Positions 7,003 through 16,090 are shown, counted from the first letter of the stretch. The stretch: DNA of 64,000 nucleotides from Microbacterium sp. C7(2022) (GCF_028823665.1 NZ_JAPEHV010000006.1:248001-312000), one strand, 5' to 3'. The notes: generated from the sequence alone by a model not told the origin. A program made the numbers and translations.

Positions 7003-8784
7003 GTGACCGAAACCGATTCCCCGATCGCGGCCGAGGCTCCCGAGCAGCCCGCCGAGATGACGTTCGCTGATCTCGGCCTGGGCGATGCGGTGCTGAAGGC
7101 CCTCCGTGACGTCGGCTACGAGACTCCCTCCGCGATTCAGGCGGCGACCATCCCGACGCTGCTCGAAGGCCGCGATGTGGTCGGTCTCGCGCAGACCGGC
7201 ACAGGGAAGACCGCAGCGTTTGCCCTTCCCGTGCTCGACCGCCTCGACCTCGGCCAGAAGAACCCGCAGGCTCTCGTGCTCGCCCCCACGCGCGAACTCG
7301 CGCTCCAGGTCTGCGAAGCGTTCGAAAAATACGCGTCGCACCTGCGCGGCGTGCACATCCTTCCCGTGTACGGCGGGCAGGGCTACGGCGTGCAGCTGTC
7401 GGCGCTGCGGCGCGGCGTCCACATCATCGTGGGCACGCCCGGTCGCATCATGGACCACCTCGACAAAGGCACGCTCGACCTGTCGGAGCTGAAGTACCTC
7501 GTGCTCGACGAGGCCGATGAGATGCTCAAGATGGGCTTCGCCGAGGACGTCGAGACCATCCTCGCCGACACCCCCGACTCGAAGCAGGTCGCCCTCTTCT
7601 CGGCCACCATGCCCGCGGCGATCCGCCGCATGTCGCAGCAGTATCTGCACGATCCCGAAGAGATCACGGTCAAGACCAAGACCACGACGTCGGCGACGAT
7701 CACGCAGCGCTACCTGATCGTGTCGTTCCAGCAGAAGATGGATGCCCTGACTCGCATCCTCGAGGTCGAGAACTTCGAGGGGATGATCATCTTCGGTCGC
7801 ACCAAGAGCGTCACCGAAGAGATCGCCGAGAAGCTGCGCGCTCGCGGGTACTCGGCGGCAGCCATCAACGGCGACGTGGCGCAGCCGCAGCGCGAGCGCA
7901 CCGTCAACCAGCTGAAATCGGGCAAGCTCGACATCCTGGTCGCGACCGACGTGGCAGCCCGCGGGCTCGACGTCGAGCGCATTTCACACGTGGTCAACTT
8001 CGATATCCCGACTGACACTGAGTCGTACGTGCACCGCATCGGGCGCACCGGCCGTGCGGGCCGCAGCGGTGACGCGATCAGCTTCGTCACTCCGCGCGAG
8101 CGCGGCTTGGTGCGCGCGATCGAACGCGCCACGCGCCAGCAGCTCACCGAAATGTCGCTGCCGAGCGTCGACGAGGTCAACGTCACGCGCTTGTCGCGCT
8201 TTGACGACCGCATCACCGCGGCACTCGGCGAAACCGAGCGCATCGAGCGTTTCCGTGACATCATCGCCCACTACGTGCGTCACCACGACGTGCCCGAGGT
8301 CGACGTTGCCGCGGCCCTCGCCGTCGTGGCCCAGGGCGAGTCGCCGCTCCTGCTCGAGCCGGAGCCCGAGCGCCCGAAGCGCGAGTATGCCGATCGTGGC
8401 TCGCGCTTCGACCGCCAGGAGCGTGACAGCCAGCGTGAGCGCCGGCAGCGCCCGAGCAACCCGAACATGGCGACGTACCGCATCGCGGTCGGCAAGCGTC
8501 AGCGTGTCGAACCTCGCCAGATCGTCGGCGCGCTCGCGAACGAAGGCGGCCTGAGCCGCGGCGACTTCGGCGCGATCCAGATTCGCCCCGACTTCTCGCT
8601 CGTGGAGCTTCCCGCCGACCTGTCCGCTGACACTCTGCGCCGGCTGGTCGATACCCGCATCTCGGGTCAGCTGATCGACATCCGCCTCGACACGGGCGGC
8701 CCGAGCCGTCGGCGCGACGACCGTGGCGATCGCCCGCCGCGCGAGGACCGCAAGCCGCGGCACAAGCGCAACGACCGCTACTGA
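7003..8784 (+). CDS. DEAD-box ATP-dependent RNA helicase with DbpA-type RNA-binding domain
   Basis: A 593-residue CsdA/DeaD-like helicase that unwinds RNA duplexes, probably in ribosome assembly and RNA decay. Motifs in order: Q motif region with TFADLGL and PSAIQAATIP, Walker A AQTGTGKT, PTRELALQV, GTPGRIMD, DEAD in VLDEADEML, SAT in FSATMP, then the second RecA domain with ARGLDVERISHVVNFD and HRIGRTGRAG. Residues ~485-560 (YRIAVGKRQRVEPRQIVGAL...) resemble the DbpA RNA-binding domain, and the last 30 residues are Arg-rich. The GTG start has a -10 box 5 nt upstream, consistent with leaderless translation. Confidence 0.95.
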   Translation: MTETDSPIAAEAPEQPAEMTFADLGLGDAVLKALRDVGYETPSAIQAATIPTLLEGRDVVGLAQTGTGKTAAFALPVLDRLDLGQKNPQALVLAPTRELALQVCEAFEKYASHLRGVHILPVYGGQGYGVQLSALRRGVHIIVGTPGRIMDHLDKGTLDLSELKYLVLDEADEMLKMGFAEDVETILADTPDSKQVALFSATMPAAIRRMSQQYLHDPEEITVKTKTTTSATITQRYLIVSFQQKMDALTRILEVENFEGMIIFGRTKSVTEEIAEKLRARGYSAAAINGDVAQPQRERTVNQLKSGKLDILVATDVAARGLDVERISHVVNFDIPTDTESYVHRIGRTGRAGRSGDAISFVTPRERGLVRAIERATRQQLTEMSLPSVDEVNVTRLSRFDDRITAALGETERIERFRDIIAHYVRHHDVPEVDVAAALAVVAQGESPLLLEPEPERPKREYADRGSRFDRQERDSQRERRQRPSNPNMATYRIAVGKRQRVEPRQIVGALANEGGLSRGDFGAIQIRPDFSLVELPADLSADTLRRLVDTRISGQLIDIRLDTGGPSRRRDDRGDRPPREDRKPRHKRNDRY

Positions 8785-8793
8785 GTACGGGTT

Positions 8794-8819
8794 TGTGGAT
8801 GCCGCGCGCGGCATCCACA
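8794..8819 (+). terminator. perfect 26-bp palindrome downstream of helicase gene
   Basis: Two 13-bp arms with no loop: TGTGGATGCCGCG (8794-8806) and CGCGGCATCCACA (8807-8819), starting 10 nt after the helicase stop. It probably terminates the helicase transcript. It contains two facing copies of the GGATGCC word that is over-represented in this genome. Confidence 0.55.
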
Positions 8820-8848
8820 CCCCGGGCAGACACCCCGCGAGCAAACCT

Positions 8849-8854
8849 TAGGAT
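8849..8854 (+). promoter_or_regulatory. -10 box of leaderless coiled-coil-protein transcript
   Basis: TAGGAT is followed after 6 nt by ATG 8861, with no Shine-Dalgarno between. Confidence 0.5.
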
Positions 8855-8860
8855 CGATGC

Positions 8861-10213
8861 ATGGCCGGTTTTTGGGGCAAGCGCAAACGTGAGCAAGAAG
8901 AACTGCAGGCGCAGGATGCCGACCTTGCGCGCCGAGCGCGCACAGCGCTCGTAGAAGCCGACGAGCGCATCCGCACCACCACCGACGAACTCGCGTTCGC
9001 CGAAGCAGAGCTCGGGCCCACCTCGACGAAGGACCTTCGCGAGGCACTCGTCGCGGTGCGCACGCACATGGCTGAGGCGTTCCACCTGCACCAGCTGAAC
9101 CACGACGAGATCCCCGATACCCCGGAAGAGTTGCGCACGCGGAACGCACGCATCGTCCAGCTGTGCGAGTGGGCAGAAGAGCTGCTCGACGACCGCACCG
9201 AAGCTCTCGCGGGACCCATCGAGCGCGCACGCCGCGCACCCGAGATCATCGCCAAAGTGCGGGCCGACGCGGCACAGCTGCGCACGCGCGTCCCGCACGC
9301 CCGTGAGACGGTGCAGCGTCTGGCCGCACGATACTCCGCCGAGGCGCTCGAGCAGGTCGATTCCAACCCCGCCGAAGCCGAACAGCTCCTCGGGTTCGCC
9401 GAACACAGCGCGGGCATCGCCGAGCGGCGCCGAGACGCGGGCCAGCGTGAGCAGGCGAACCTGGCACTCGAGGCTGCGACCGAGTCGGTGCGCCGCGCGC
9501 ACACACTGATCGACGCGGTCGAGACCTTCGAGGTGGAAGCCCTGCGCGCCGAGTCCACGCTTGCCGCGATCATCGAGGATTCCCGCGAAGACCTCGTGGC
9601 CGTTCGCACGGCCCCGCAATCACCGGCGGTCGTCGAGGCGACGGCTGCGCTGCTGGCAGCATTGCGCGCTCTGCCGGCTGCGGGCGTGAACACCGATCCG
9701 TTTGCTCAGCTGTCACGGTTGCGCGAGGCCAATGCGGGGTTGGATGCCGCAGTGGCGGCTGCCCGCGAACGCGCCGCCCGTCCGGTTGTAGACCTCGCAC
9801 ACGTGCGGCACGCCATGGACGATGCCGCACGGCAACTCGCCGTTGCTCGCGATGTGATCGCCGGACACCGCGGATGGATCGGCGCGGATGCTCGCACCCG
9901 TCTGGCCGAGGCTGACCGCCTGAGCGCTGACCTCGACCAGTACCTCGGGGCCTCCGCGTCGATGGTGACCACGATCGACGAAGATCACCGCGAACAGGCA
10001 CTCGCGATGGCCAGGCGCATCGCGTTCCTCGCCGGCGAGGCTCTGCAGCTCGCGCAGCGCGACATCAACAACTCCCGTCCCCCGGGTGGGCCCGATCAGT
10101 GGGGTGGCGGCTGGGGCGGCGGAGGTCGCCGCGGAGGAGGCGGATCCGACCTGATGGGCGGCATTCTGGGCGGTCTCGTCATTGGGAGCCTGCTCGACGG
10201 CATGTTCGACTGA
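8861..10213 (+). CDS. cytoplasmic coiled-coil protein with Gly-rich C-terminus
   Basis: A 450-residue, Ala/Glu/Arg-rich, almost entirely helical protein with several long heptad regions (~10-60, ~130-230, ~270-370). There is no signal peptide or membrane segment until a glycine-rich tail (GGGWGGGGRRGGGG) and a short hydrophobic end (GGILGGLVIGSLL). The build resembles the cytoplasmic half of actinobacterial TPM-domain proteins, which also end in a glycine-rich tail, but the TPM domain itself is absent. Function unknown; a scaffold or membrane-curvature role is only a guess. It has its own leaderless-type promoter and a terminator 15 nt downstream, so it is monocistronic. Confidence 0.8.
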   Translation: MAGFWGKRKREQEELQAQDADLARRARTALVEADERIRTTTDELAFAEAELGPTSTKDLREALVAVRTHMAEAFHLHQLNHDEIPDTPEELRTRNARIVQLCEWAEELLDDRTEALAGPIERARRAPEIIAKVRADAAQLRTRVPHARETVQRLAARYSAEALEQVDSNPAEAEQLLGFAEHSAGIAERRRDAGQREQANLALEAATESVRRAHTLIDAVETFEVEALRAESTLAAIIEDSREDLVAVRTAPQSPAVVEATAALLAALRALPAAGVNTDPFAQLSRLREANAGLDAAVAAARERAARPVVDLAHVRHAMDDAARQLAVARDVIAGHRGWIGADARTRLAEADRLSADLDQYLGASASMVTTIDEDHREQALAMARRIAFLAGEALQLAQRDINNSRPPGGPDQWGGGWGGGGRRGGGGSDLMGGILGGLVIGSLLDGMFD

Positions 10214-10227
10214 GGATCTGGCATATG

Positions 10228-10259
10228 AGAGTGCCCCGACCACACGGCCGGGGCACTCT
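10228..10259. terminator. bidirectional terminator hairpin
   Basis: Arms AGAGTGCCCCG (10228-10238) and CGGGGCACTCT (10249-10259) are perfectly complementary over 11 bp with a 10-nt loop. The hairpin lies between the convergent genes ending at 10213 and 10278 and can serve both. Confidence 0.8.
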
Positions 10260-10277
10260 GTTTGAAGAAACTGGATG

Positions 10278-10937
10278 CTACGACGCAACAGCCGCCGGGG
10301 CTGCCTGTGTCGTCAACGAGATGACACCGTAGTCCCATCCCTTACGACGGTAGACGACGCTCGGGTGGTCGGTGCGGGCATCGACGAACAAGAAGAAGTC
10401 GTGGCCGACCAACTCCATACGGTCGACGGCTTCTTCGACGCTCATCCACTCGGGCTGGAATTCCTTGGTGCGGATCACGACGGGGGTGTAGTCGGGCTCG
10501 TCTTCGTTGCCCGTGAGGATCGGAATCTCGCCCGTGGCGACCGCGTGCAGCACATCGGCGGAGGCCGGCTGCAGATCGATGCCAGACAGCGAGCCGCTGC
10601 CCTTTTCGTACTTGGCCCCGCGCGGATGATTCCGTGCATCCACCCGCTTGTCCTTGGCGCGGCGCAACTGCTCGCACAGCTTGTCAACCGCGAGATCAAG
10701 TGCGGTGAACTTGTCGGCATCTGTTGCCTCAGCGCGCACGACGGGGCCCTTGCCCACGACGGTCAGTTCGACGGTGTCGTCTTCCATTCGACCGTTGTGG
10801 TGGGCGCGATGCGTCACCTTCACTTCGACCCGCTGCGCGCGGGGTGCCAGGTGCTCGACGCGGCCAACCTTTTCTTCGACCACTGTGCGGAATCGATCCG
10901 TGATCCCCACACCCACGCCGACGATGCTGGTTTCCAT
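10278..10937 (-). CDS. hpf: ribosome hibernation promoting factor, long form
   Basis: A 219-residue long-form HPF, which binds the 30S decoding region and dimerises 70S ribosomes into inactive 100S particles in stationary phase or stress. The N-terminal HPF/RaiA domain (residues 1-105; METSIVGVGVGITDRFR, later FTALDLAVDKLCEQLRRAKDK) is joined by a linker to the C-terminal dimerisation domain (~155-212; VVIRTKEFQPEWMSVEEAV, HDFFLFVDA). ATG 10937 is set by a strong Shine-Dalgarno, AAGGAGG, 6 nt upstream. Position next to secA and comF is conserved in actinobacteria. Confidence 0.96.
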   Translation of the reverse strand: METSIVGVGVGITDRFRTVVEEKVGRVEHLAPRAQRVEVKVTHRAHHNGRMEDDTVELTVVGKGPVVRAEATDADKFTALDLAVDKLCEQLRRAKDKRVDARNHPRGAKYEKGSGSLSGIDLQPASADVLHAVATGEIPILTGNEDEPDYTPVVIRTKEFQPEWMSVEEAVDRMELVGHDFFLFVDARTDHPSVVYRRKGWDYGVISLTTQAAPAAVAS

Positions 10938-11000
10938 CCCTGACCTCCTTGTTCCGGTCCTCCCGGTCAAGGGCGGACCTTGAGTCGCCTTGTGCACACC

Positions 11001-11029
11001 ACCGTAGCCGCGCCGCCCAGGGATGTCAC
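11001..11029 (-). promoter_or_regulatory. predicted hpf promoter
   Basis: On the minus strand, GTGACA (11024-11029) and TACGGT (11001-11006) are separated by 17 nt, which suits the housekeeping sigma factor. The predicted leader is about 55-60 nt and carries the strong Shine-Dalgarno of hpf. Confidence 0.4.
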
Positions 11030-11080
11030 CCACCAGTTTGTCGCGTGTCGTTCGCGGTGAGCGTATCGGCCGCGTGAAGG

Positions 11081-11734
11081 TCACGAGAGGCGTCGCGGGG
11101 TGGCCGCCACGGTGGCCGCACCAACGACTCTGGCTCCCGCTTTCCGCAGCGCCCGCACGGCTTCGGCCAGACTCGCCCCCGTCGTCACGACGTCGTCGAC
11201 GATGATCACGCGCACTCCGTGTGCCGCGGCGTCTGCACGGAGCGTGTGGTCCACGTTCGCGGCGCGTTGCTCGCGGGTGAGGCCGCGCTGATCTCGGTTG
11301 CGCCGCACGGCACGCAGCCAACGGGCGGTCGGCCGCGCGGTGCCCCGCGCCAGCAGGTCGGGAACCCGAAAGCCTCGCGTGCGATACGACGCGCGCGAGG
11401 TGGGCATCGGAACGAGCACGGCAGTGTCGTCGATGCGGCGGATCGCGGCATCCAGCACCGGCACAAGCGCCCTCACAAGGCCGGTGCGACCGTCCTCCTT
11501 GATGGTGCGCACGATCCTGGCCGGCGCGCCCTCGAACCTCACTCCGCTCGATACGCGCACGTTGCTGGCACAGCCCGGAAGGACGCCGGAAACGAGGTCC
11601 GGCGCCAGGGATGCCACGCAGGCGTCGCAGAGCTCAACATCGGGCACCCCGCAGCCAGCACAGTCGACGGGGAACAGGAAAGTGAACGCATCGCTCAACG
11701 CCGAACGCACGAGTTCTGCCAATCGGTCGCGCAT
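11081..11734 (-). CDS. ComF family phosphoribosyltransferase-like protein
   Basis: A 217-residue ComFC-type protein. The N-terminus has a CxxC pair set (CAGCGVPDVELCDAC, ~23-37), probably zinc-binding, and the C-terminus has the PRPP-binding loop of type I phosphoribosyltransferases (VIIVDDVVTTGASLAEA). ComF proteins act in DNA uptake in competent bacteria; in actinobacteria the role is not settled. ATG 11734 is used because it puts the start right before the family N-terminus; an 11-bp-stem hairpin ends 9 nt upstream. It follows hpf in the conserved lpqB-comF-hpf-secA order. Confidence 0.88.
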   Translation of the reverse strand: MRDRLAELVRSALSDAFTFLFPVDCAGCGVPDVELCDACVASLAPDLVSGVLPGCASNVRVSSGVRFEGAPARIVRTIKEDGRTGLVRALVPVLDAAIRRIDDTAVLVPMPTSRASYRTRGFRVPDLLARGTARPTARWLRAVRRNRDQRGLTREQRAANVDHTLRADAAAHGVRVIIVDDVVTTGASLAEAVRALRKAGARVVGAATVAATPRRLS

Positions 11735-11743
11735 ACCGCTACC

Positions 11744-11773
11744 GTGCCACCGTCGCGGCTGTGACGGTGGCAC
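11744..11773 (-). terminator. hairpin between lpqB and comF
   Basis: Arms GTGCCACCGTC (11744-11754) and GACGGTGGCAC (11763-11773), 11 bp perfect with an 8-nt loop. It lies 3' of lpqB and only 9 nt upstream of the comF start, so it can end the mtrA-mtrB-lpqB mRNA or, if comF is read through, mask its ribosome binding site. Confidence 0.55.
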
Positions 11774-11844
11774 GTCGAGACACGTGTGGACGGACCCCCG
11801 GCACACGGATCTGGGGAGGAGGGGCTCCCGCACCTCCCCGCTCG

Positions 11845-13530
11845 CTACTGCGGTATGCCCTGCTGCGTGGCGAGCACCGTCACGCCGGTGGCGATCTGCT
11901 CCCAGTTCGTGCCCCGCTTGGCATAGACGGCATCGCCGTCGTGAACACGGATCACCGAAACAGTCGCTCCTCCCGCCAGCGAGCGCATGCCCTGCGCGGC
12001 CGCCGTCACCGACGAGGGGCCGCCGATCACTTGCTCGAGAACGGTGGATGCTTCCTCCCCCGCTGAGAGAGCGGCCACCGTCGACTCGTCGAGCCAGGCG
12101 ATCGCCGTCCCCGACCCAGGCACCAGCCCGATCGCGATCGGCTCTCCGAGTCGTATCGGAACACCATCGGTACTGCGCACGACACCTGCGACCCAGAGGG
12201 CGTCGCGTCCCGCCGCCGACACAATCGCTGCCATGCGCGTACCGTCACGCGAGATCGCCATCGCCGAGATTGCCGTCGCCTCGGCCCACGCGCCCTCGAG
12301 CTGCACGGTGGTGCCATCCAGCTGCGAAGCGCGCACCGCGCCGGGTGCATCCTCGGGCACCGTCCACACGACGCCGAACGGGTCCATCGTCGGGGCGACC
12401 ACTCCTGGGCGCTCGTCGACGACTGCCAGGGTGCCATCGGCACCCACGCGCGCCGCCGCACCACCGGGGACCGTGACCGCGGCGTAGCGGCGGTCTGGCG
12501 AGACCTGGATTGCCGAGGGAGCGGCATCCATCACCGATTCCGAAAGCCCGGGGATCTCTTCGAGCGCATCGCCGTTGAGGAAGCCGAATCCGTCGTCCGT
12601 CAGGACCAACGGCAGCGAAGCGACGCGAGTGCTGCGGGTCGTGACGGTCTGTGCGTCGATGGGGCTGGATGCCACGGTCAGCTCGACCGACGATGCACCG
12701 GCCGTCGCCAAACTCGCCGTGAGTTGAGTGAGCATCCTGTCGAGCGTGACGCTGTCGGCGTCGAGCGCGGTGGCCGACAGGTCGATCTCAGCCACCCCGC
12801 TGTCGCTGACGGGGACCGACGCCAGCAACGTCACGGTCTCGGGGAACGCGGTCGAGACCGATTCTTCAAGCCAGACGCTGCGACTGCGGTTGACGAGCGC
12901 ATCAGCGATGCGGGTCGCGGCGTTAGCCGTCGGGAACCACCGAACATCAGGAACCAGGTACTGCCACGACGGGTCGAAGTAAACGACCGCGTACTCGTGG
13001 AAGACGTTGGGGAAAATGTCTCGGTCTAGCACCACACCGTCGGGCGCCGACGTGATGCGCCACTCGCCGTCGTCCTGCTGCTCGAGGGCGAACGGAAGAT
13101 CCGTGGGACCCGCCTCTGCGCGCTGGTAGGAGCCCTTGTCGTCCACGGTGGCCACGGCCACCACAGAGACCGTGACGTCACCGTCATCTCCTTCCGAGTA
13201 CACCCGGTCGCCCGGTGTGTCGACGGTGACGCCGGCTTCGGGGCGCCACACCTCTGCGAAATCGGGGGCGAGGAACTCGCGCGCGCGCTCCCATCGGCCG
13301 AGCGCTCCCGGGCCAGACCCGGCACGGATAAAGCCCTCGACGATCTCTTCGGGCGACGCACCGGGCTGGGGGCGATCGGGAAGAAACGAGAAGTCCGGCG
13401 TGCCCGACGAGGAATCGGGTCCGAGTCCCTGCTGGACAGGTCCGGACGAAGGCAACCCGGCGCACGCCGTCAGCGCGAGAACCGCTGTGACCAGGAGGGC
13501 CAGGGCTGCACGCATACGACGCACGCTCAC
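11845..13530 (-). CDS. lpqB: lipoprotein LpqB (accessory protein of the MtrAB system)
   Basis: A 561-residue lipoprotein. A positively charged, hydrophobic signal peptide ends in the lipobox LTAC (Cys 23). The N-terminal third has the GerMN-type module found in LpqB, followed by a beta-propeller-like region. In mycobacteria LpqB contacts the extracellular part of MtrB and tunes its signalling. The GTG start overlaps the mtrB stop (13527-13530, GTGA), so it is translationally coupled. The gene ends before a hairpin at 11744-11773. Confidence 0.95.
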   Translation of the reverse strand: MSVRRMRAALALLVTAVLALTACAGLPSSGPVQQGLGPDSSSGTPDFSFLPDRPQPGASPEEIVEGFIRAGSGPGALGRWERAREFLAPDFAEVWRPEAGVTVDTPGDRVYSEGDDGDVTVSVVAVATVDDKGSYQRAEAGPTDLPFALEQQDDGEWRITSAPDGVVLDRDIFPNVFHEYAVVYFDPSWQYLVPDVRWFPTANAATRIADALVNRSRSVWLEESVSTAFPETVTLLASVPVSDSGVAEIDLSATALDADSVTLDRMLTQLTASLATAGASSVELTVASSPIDAQTVTTRSTRVASLPLVLTDDGFGFLNGDALEEIPGLSESVMDAAPSAIQVSPDRRYAAVTVPGGAAARVGADGTLAVVDERPGVVAPTMDPFGVVWTVPEDAPGAVRASQLDGTTVQLEGAWAEATAISAMAISRDGTRMAAIVSAAGRDALWVAGVVRSTDGVPIRLGEPIAIGLVPGSGTAIAWLDESTVAALSAGEEASTVLEQVIGGPSSVTAAAQGMRSLAGGATVSVIRVHDGDAVYAKRGTNWEQIATGVTVLATQQGIPQ

Positions 13531-15248
13531 GGTCGTTCCTCCTTCTCCCGTGCACGGGCGACGGCATCGCGCCTCACCGCGGCAGTGCCCAGAACTTCGA
13601 GAGGCTGCGTGAGTCCCAGATCGTCCACGGCCGCCACCGAATCGTCTCCGGGATCCACCGGCACAGGTGAAGGCGCGGCCAGCCGTACGCTCGTGCGCGG
13701 CAAAGTGAGCACGAAGTTAGTGCCGCGACCGAGCTCAGACCACACGGCCAGCTCCCCGCCGTGCAGGCGCGCGTCTCCCAGCGCGATCGACAGCCCCAGG
13801 CCGGTCCCGCCGATCGTGCGCTTGCGGGACGGGTCGGCTCGCCAGAATCGGTCGAACACACGCTCGGCATCCTCTGGTCGCATACCGAGTCCGTAGTCGC
13901 GCACTCCGATCGCGACGGACTGCTGATCGCTGTCGACCGTGACGACGATCGGCCGGCCCTCACCGTGTTCAATCGCATTGCCGAGCAAGTTGCGAACGAT
14001 TCGGCGCACACGCCGCGGGTCCATGTCGACGGGGGAATATCCTCCCGGCGCCACGAGGCGCACATCGGTCCCGTGCTGCTCGGCGAGCTGCGCCATGGAC
14101 TCGATCACGTCTTCGGCGAGCGCTGCCAGTGCCGTCGGTTCGAGCTCGAGTTGCACTGAGCCGGCGTCATAGCGGCTGATCTCGAGCAGGTCGGTGAGGA
14201 GCGTCTCGAACCGCTGGACCTGCGCGTTCAGCAGCTCCGCGGCGCGGGCTGTGGACGGCTCGAACTCGTCACGCTGGTCGTTGATCATGTCGGCCGCCAG
14301 CCGGATCGTCGTCAGCGGCGTACGCAGCTCGTGCGACACATCCGACACGAAGCGCTGTTGCACGAGCGACAGATCGGCAAGCTCTTTGATCTGCGATTCG
14401 ATGCTGTCAGCCATCGCGTTGAACGAGCGTCCGAGCACGGCCAGCTCATCTTCGCCGTGCACCGGCAGTCTGACTCCCAGCTCCCCCGCCGCGAGCTTGG
14501 CGCTCGTGTCGGCCGCCTCTGCGATGGGCCTGGTCACCGACCGCAGGACGAACCACGCGATCGCGCCGATGAGTACGACCAGGCTGACGCCGACGATCCA
14601 CAGCGTGCCGTGGATGAACCCGAGCGTCTGCGGGGCACTCGCGAGGTCGTAGGCGACGTACAGTTCGTACGGGCCGACATCCGGAACCTCGATCTGCTGC
14701 CCGACGATGATCCCTGGGATCTCTCCGTCGTCTGACGGCAAGGCGACAGACTGCCAGTACTGCTGGTCGGCGTCTGCGCGCACGCTCGCGCGCATCTGCG
14801 GCGATATGAGTTCCTCAAGCGCGGGATCGGTGGCCGAGTTCTGGGGGGCCAGAGCGGACGGCGGACCGATGCGGAACGTCGCCCAGCCGTCGTTGGACGA
14901 CTGCTGGGCCAACGTCGTGCGCACGCGTGTCATGAGGTTCTGAAGCTGAACGACATCGCCTTGGACGGCGGCACTGTCGAGGGTCGTTTGCACGGCCGCC
15001 GTGGCGCGTTGCGCATCGACGAGGACTTGATCCTTGCGCGAGACGAACAGATCGTTCTGGATCGCCAGCGCCATCCACACGCAGGCGATGACGACGGCGA
15101 ATGCCGTGAGCGCGAGGGTCACCAAGAGGGTGCGGAACCGCAGCGAGCGCTTCCAGAGTCGCCGCAGGCTCGCGGGCCACGTGCGCACGTCGCGCCAGCC
15201 CGTGAGCCGTACCTGCGGCGCCGAGGCTCCCGGTTGCGCGGCTGTCAT
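13527..15248 (-). CDS. mtrB: sensor histidine kinase MtrB
   Basis: A 573-residue membrane kinase that phosphorylates MtrA and controls cell division and wall remodelling in actinobacteria. Two membrane segments (~39-64 and ~214-236) flank an extracellular sensor of about 150 residues, then a HAMP domain (~237-290), the HisKA H-box (VSDVSHELRTPLT, His 306) and HATPase motifs (NLLGNAIEHGEGRP, GVRDYGLGM, GGTGLGLSIA). The C-terminal ~60 residues are a variable tail. It starts 7 bp after the mtrA stop and overlaps lpqB by 4 bp. Confidence 0.97.
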   Translation of the reverse strand: MTAAQPGASAPQVRLTGWRDVRTWPASLRRLWKRSLRFRTLLVTLALTAFAVVIACVWMALAIQNDLFVSRKDQVLVDAQRATAAVQTTLDSAAVQGDVVQLQNLMTRVRTTLAQQSSNDGWATFRIGPPSALAPQNSATDPALEELISPQMRASVRADADQQYWQSVALPSDDGEIPGIIVGQQIEVPDVGPYELYVAYDLASAPQTLGFIHGTLWIVGVSLVVLIGAIAWFVLRSVTRPIAEAADTSAKLAAGELGVRLPVHGEDELAVLGRSFNAMADSIESQIKELADLSLVQQRFVSDVSHELRTPLTTIRLAADMINDQRDEFEPSTARAAELLNAQVQRFETLLTDLLEISRYDAGSVQLELEPTALAALAEDVIESMAQLAEQHGTDVRLVAPGGYSPVDMDPRRVRRIVRNLLGNAIEHGEGRPIVVTVDSDQQSVAIGVRDYGLGMRPEDAERVFDRFWRADPSRKRTIGGTGLGLSIALGDARLHGGELAVWSELGRGTNFVLTLPRTSVRLAAPSPVPVDPGDDSVAAVDDLGLTQPLEVLGTAAVRRDAVARAREKEERP

Positions 15249-15255
15249 CGGGCTG

Positions 15256-15936
15256 TCAGACCACGGCGCCGGCGCGATAGCCCACGCCGCGCACCGTGGT
15301 GACGATCTTGGGGTTGTCGGGATCGAGCTCGACCTTGGCGCGCAGGCGTTGCACGTGGACGTTCACCAGGCGCGTGTCGGCCTTGTAGTGGTATCCCCAC
15401 ACCTGCTCGAGCAACATTTCGCGTGAGAACACCTGCTGCGGCTTCGACGCCAACGCCACCAGGAGTTCGAACTCGAGAGGCGTGAGCGCGATCCGGTTCT
15501 CCCCGCGCCTCACCTCATGAGCCGACACATCGACCACAAGATCACCGATGCGCAGGGCATCTCCACCCGATTGCCCGCCAGGGCGGAGGCGCGTCTTGAT
15601 GCGCGCGACGAGTTCTTTGGGGTTGAACGGCTTGACGATGTAGTCGTCCGCCCCGGATTCGAGGCCCTTCACGACATCAGCGGTGTCGGTGCGGGCGGTG
15701 AGCATGATGATGGGCACGCCCGATTCGGCGCGCACCTGCGTGCAAATCTCGATGCCGTCCATTCCGGGAAGCATCAGATCCAGCAGGATGAGGTCGGGCT
15801 TCTCGCTGCGCCATGTGTCCACCGCGATGGCACCGTCAGCGCAGAAGACAGGATCAAATCCTTCCGTGCGCAGCACGATGCCGATCATCTCGGCGAGAGC
15901 GGTGTCATCATCGACCACCAGGATGCGTGAAGTCAT
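15256..15936 (-). CDS. mtrA: response regulator MtrA
   Basis: A 226-residue OmpR/PhoB-family regulator. The receiver domain holds the acidic pocket (VVDDD, residues 7-11) and the phospho-acceptor Asp 53 in LILLDLMLPG, with the conserved Thr/Lys further on (MLTARTDT, VKPFNP). The C-terminal winged helix (~130-225) contains LTPLEFELLVALA and RLVNVHVQRLRAKVE. MtrA controls cell-wall hydrolases and replication genes in relatives. ATG 15936 has GGAAGA 8-9 nt upstream. The upstream region contains a GTCACA (15998-16003) like the half-site reported for MtrA, so autoregulation is possible. Confidence 0.98.
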   Translation of the reverse strand: MTSRILVVDDDTALAEMIGIVLRTEGFDPVFCADGAIAVDTWRSEKPDLILLDLMLPGMDGIEICTQVRAESGVPIIMLTARTDTADVVKGLESGADDYIVKPFNPKELVARIKTRLRPGGQSGGDALRIGDLVVDVSAHEVRRGENRIALTPLEFELLVALASKPQQVFSREMLLEQVWGYHYKADTRLVNVHVQRLRAKVELDPDNPKIVTTVRGVGYRAGAVV

Positions 15937-16053
15937 CTAACGCGTCTTCCTTTGCGTTGGGCAGGGACCGCTACCACACCGCCGTCCCCATGCGCTTGTC
16001 ACAGAGTAGTCGACCCGGCCGGACCATGCGCCGAACGCGCGGGCACAACCGTG

Positions 16054-16090
16054 CATTCCCCCGATACTCACGGGCAGTGTCGGGGGAATG
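16054..16090. promoter_or_regulatory. 15-bp inverted repeat between divergent mtrA and the membrane-protein operon
   Basis: Arms CATTCCCCCGATACT (16054-16068) and AGTGTCGGGGGAATG (16076-16090) are complementary except for one wobble, with a 7-nt centre. It lies 118 bp upstream of mtrA and 58 bp upstream of the gene at 16148. It could be an operator or a transcript hairpin for the rightward operon; I do not recognise the protein that would bind it. Confidence 0.55.

Noticed and set aside
6284..7070. Open frames on both strands through the 24-bp array, encoding repetitive Pro/Gly or His/Glu proteins
   Set aside because: Unit lengths of 24 and 18 bp keep any frame open. No start with a ribosome binding site was found, and one frame runs into the helicase gene.
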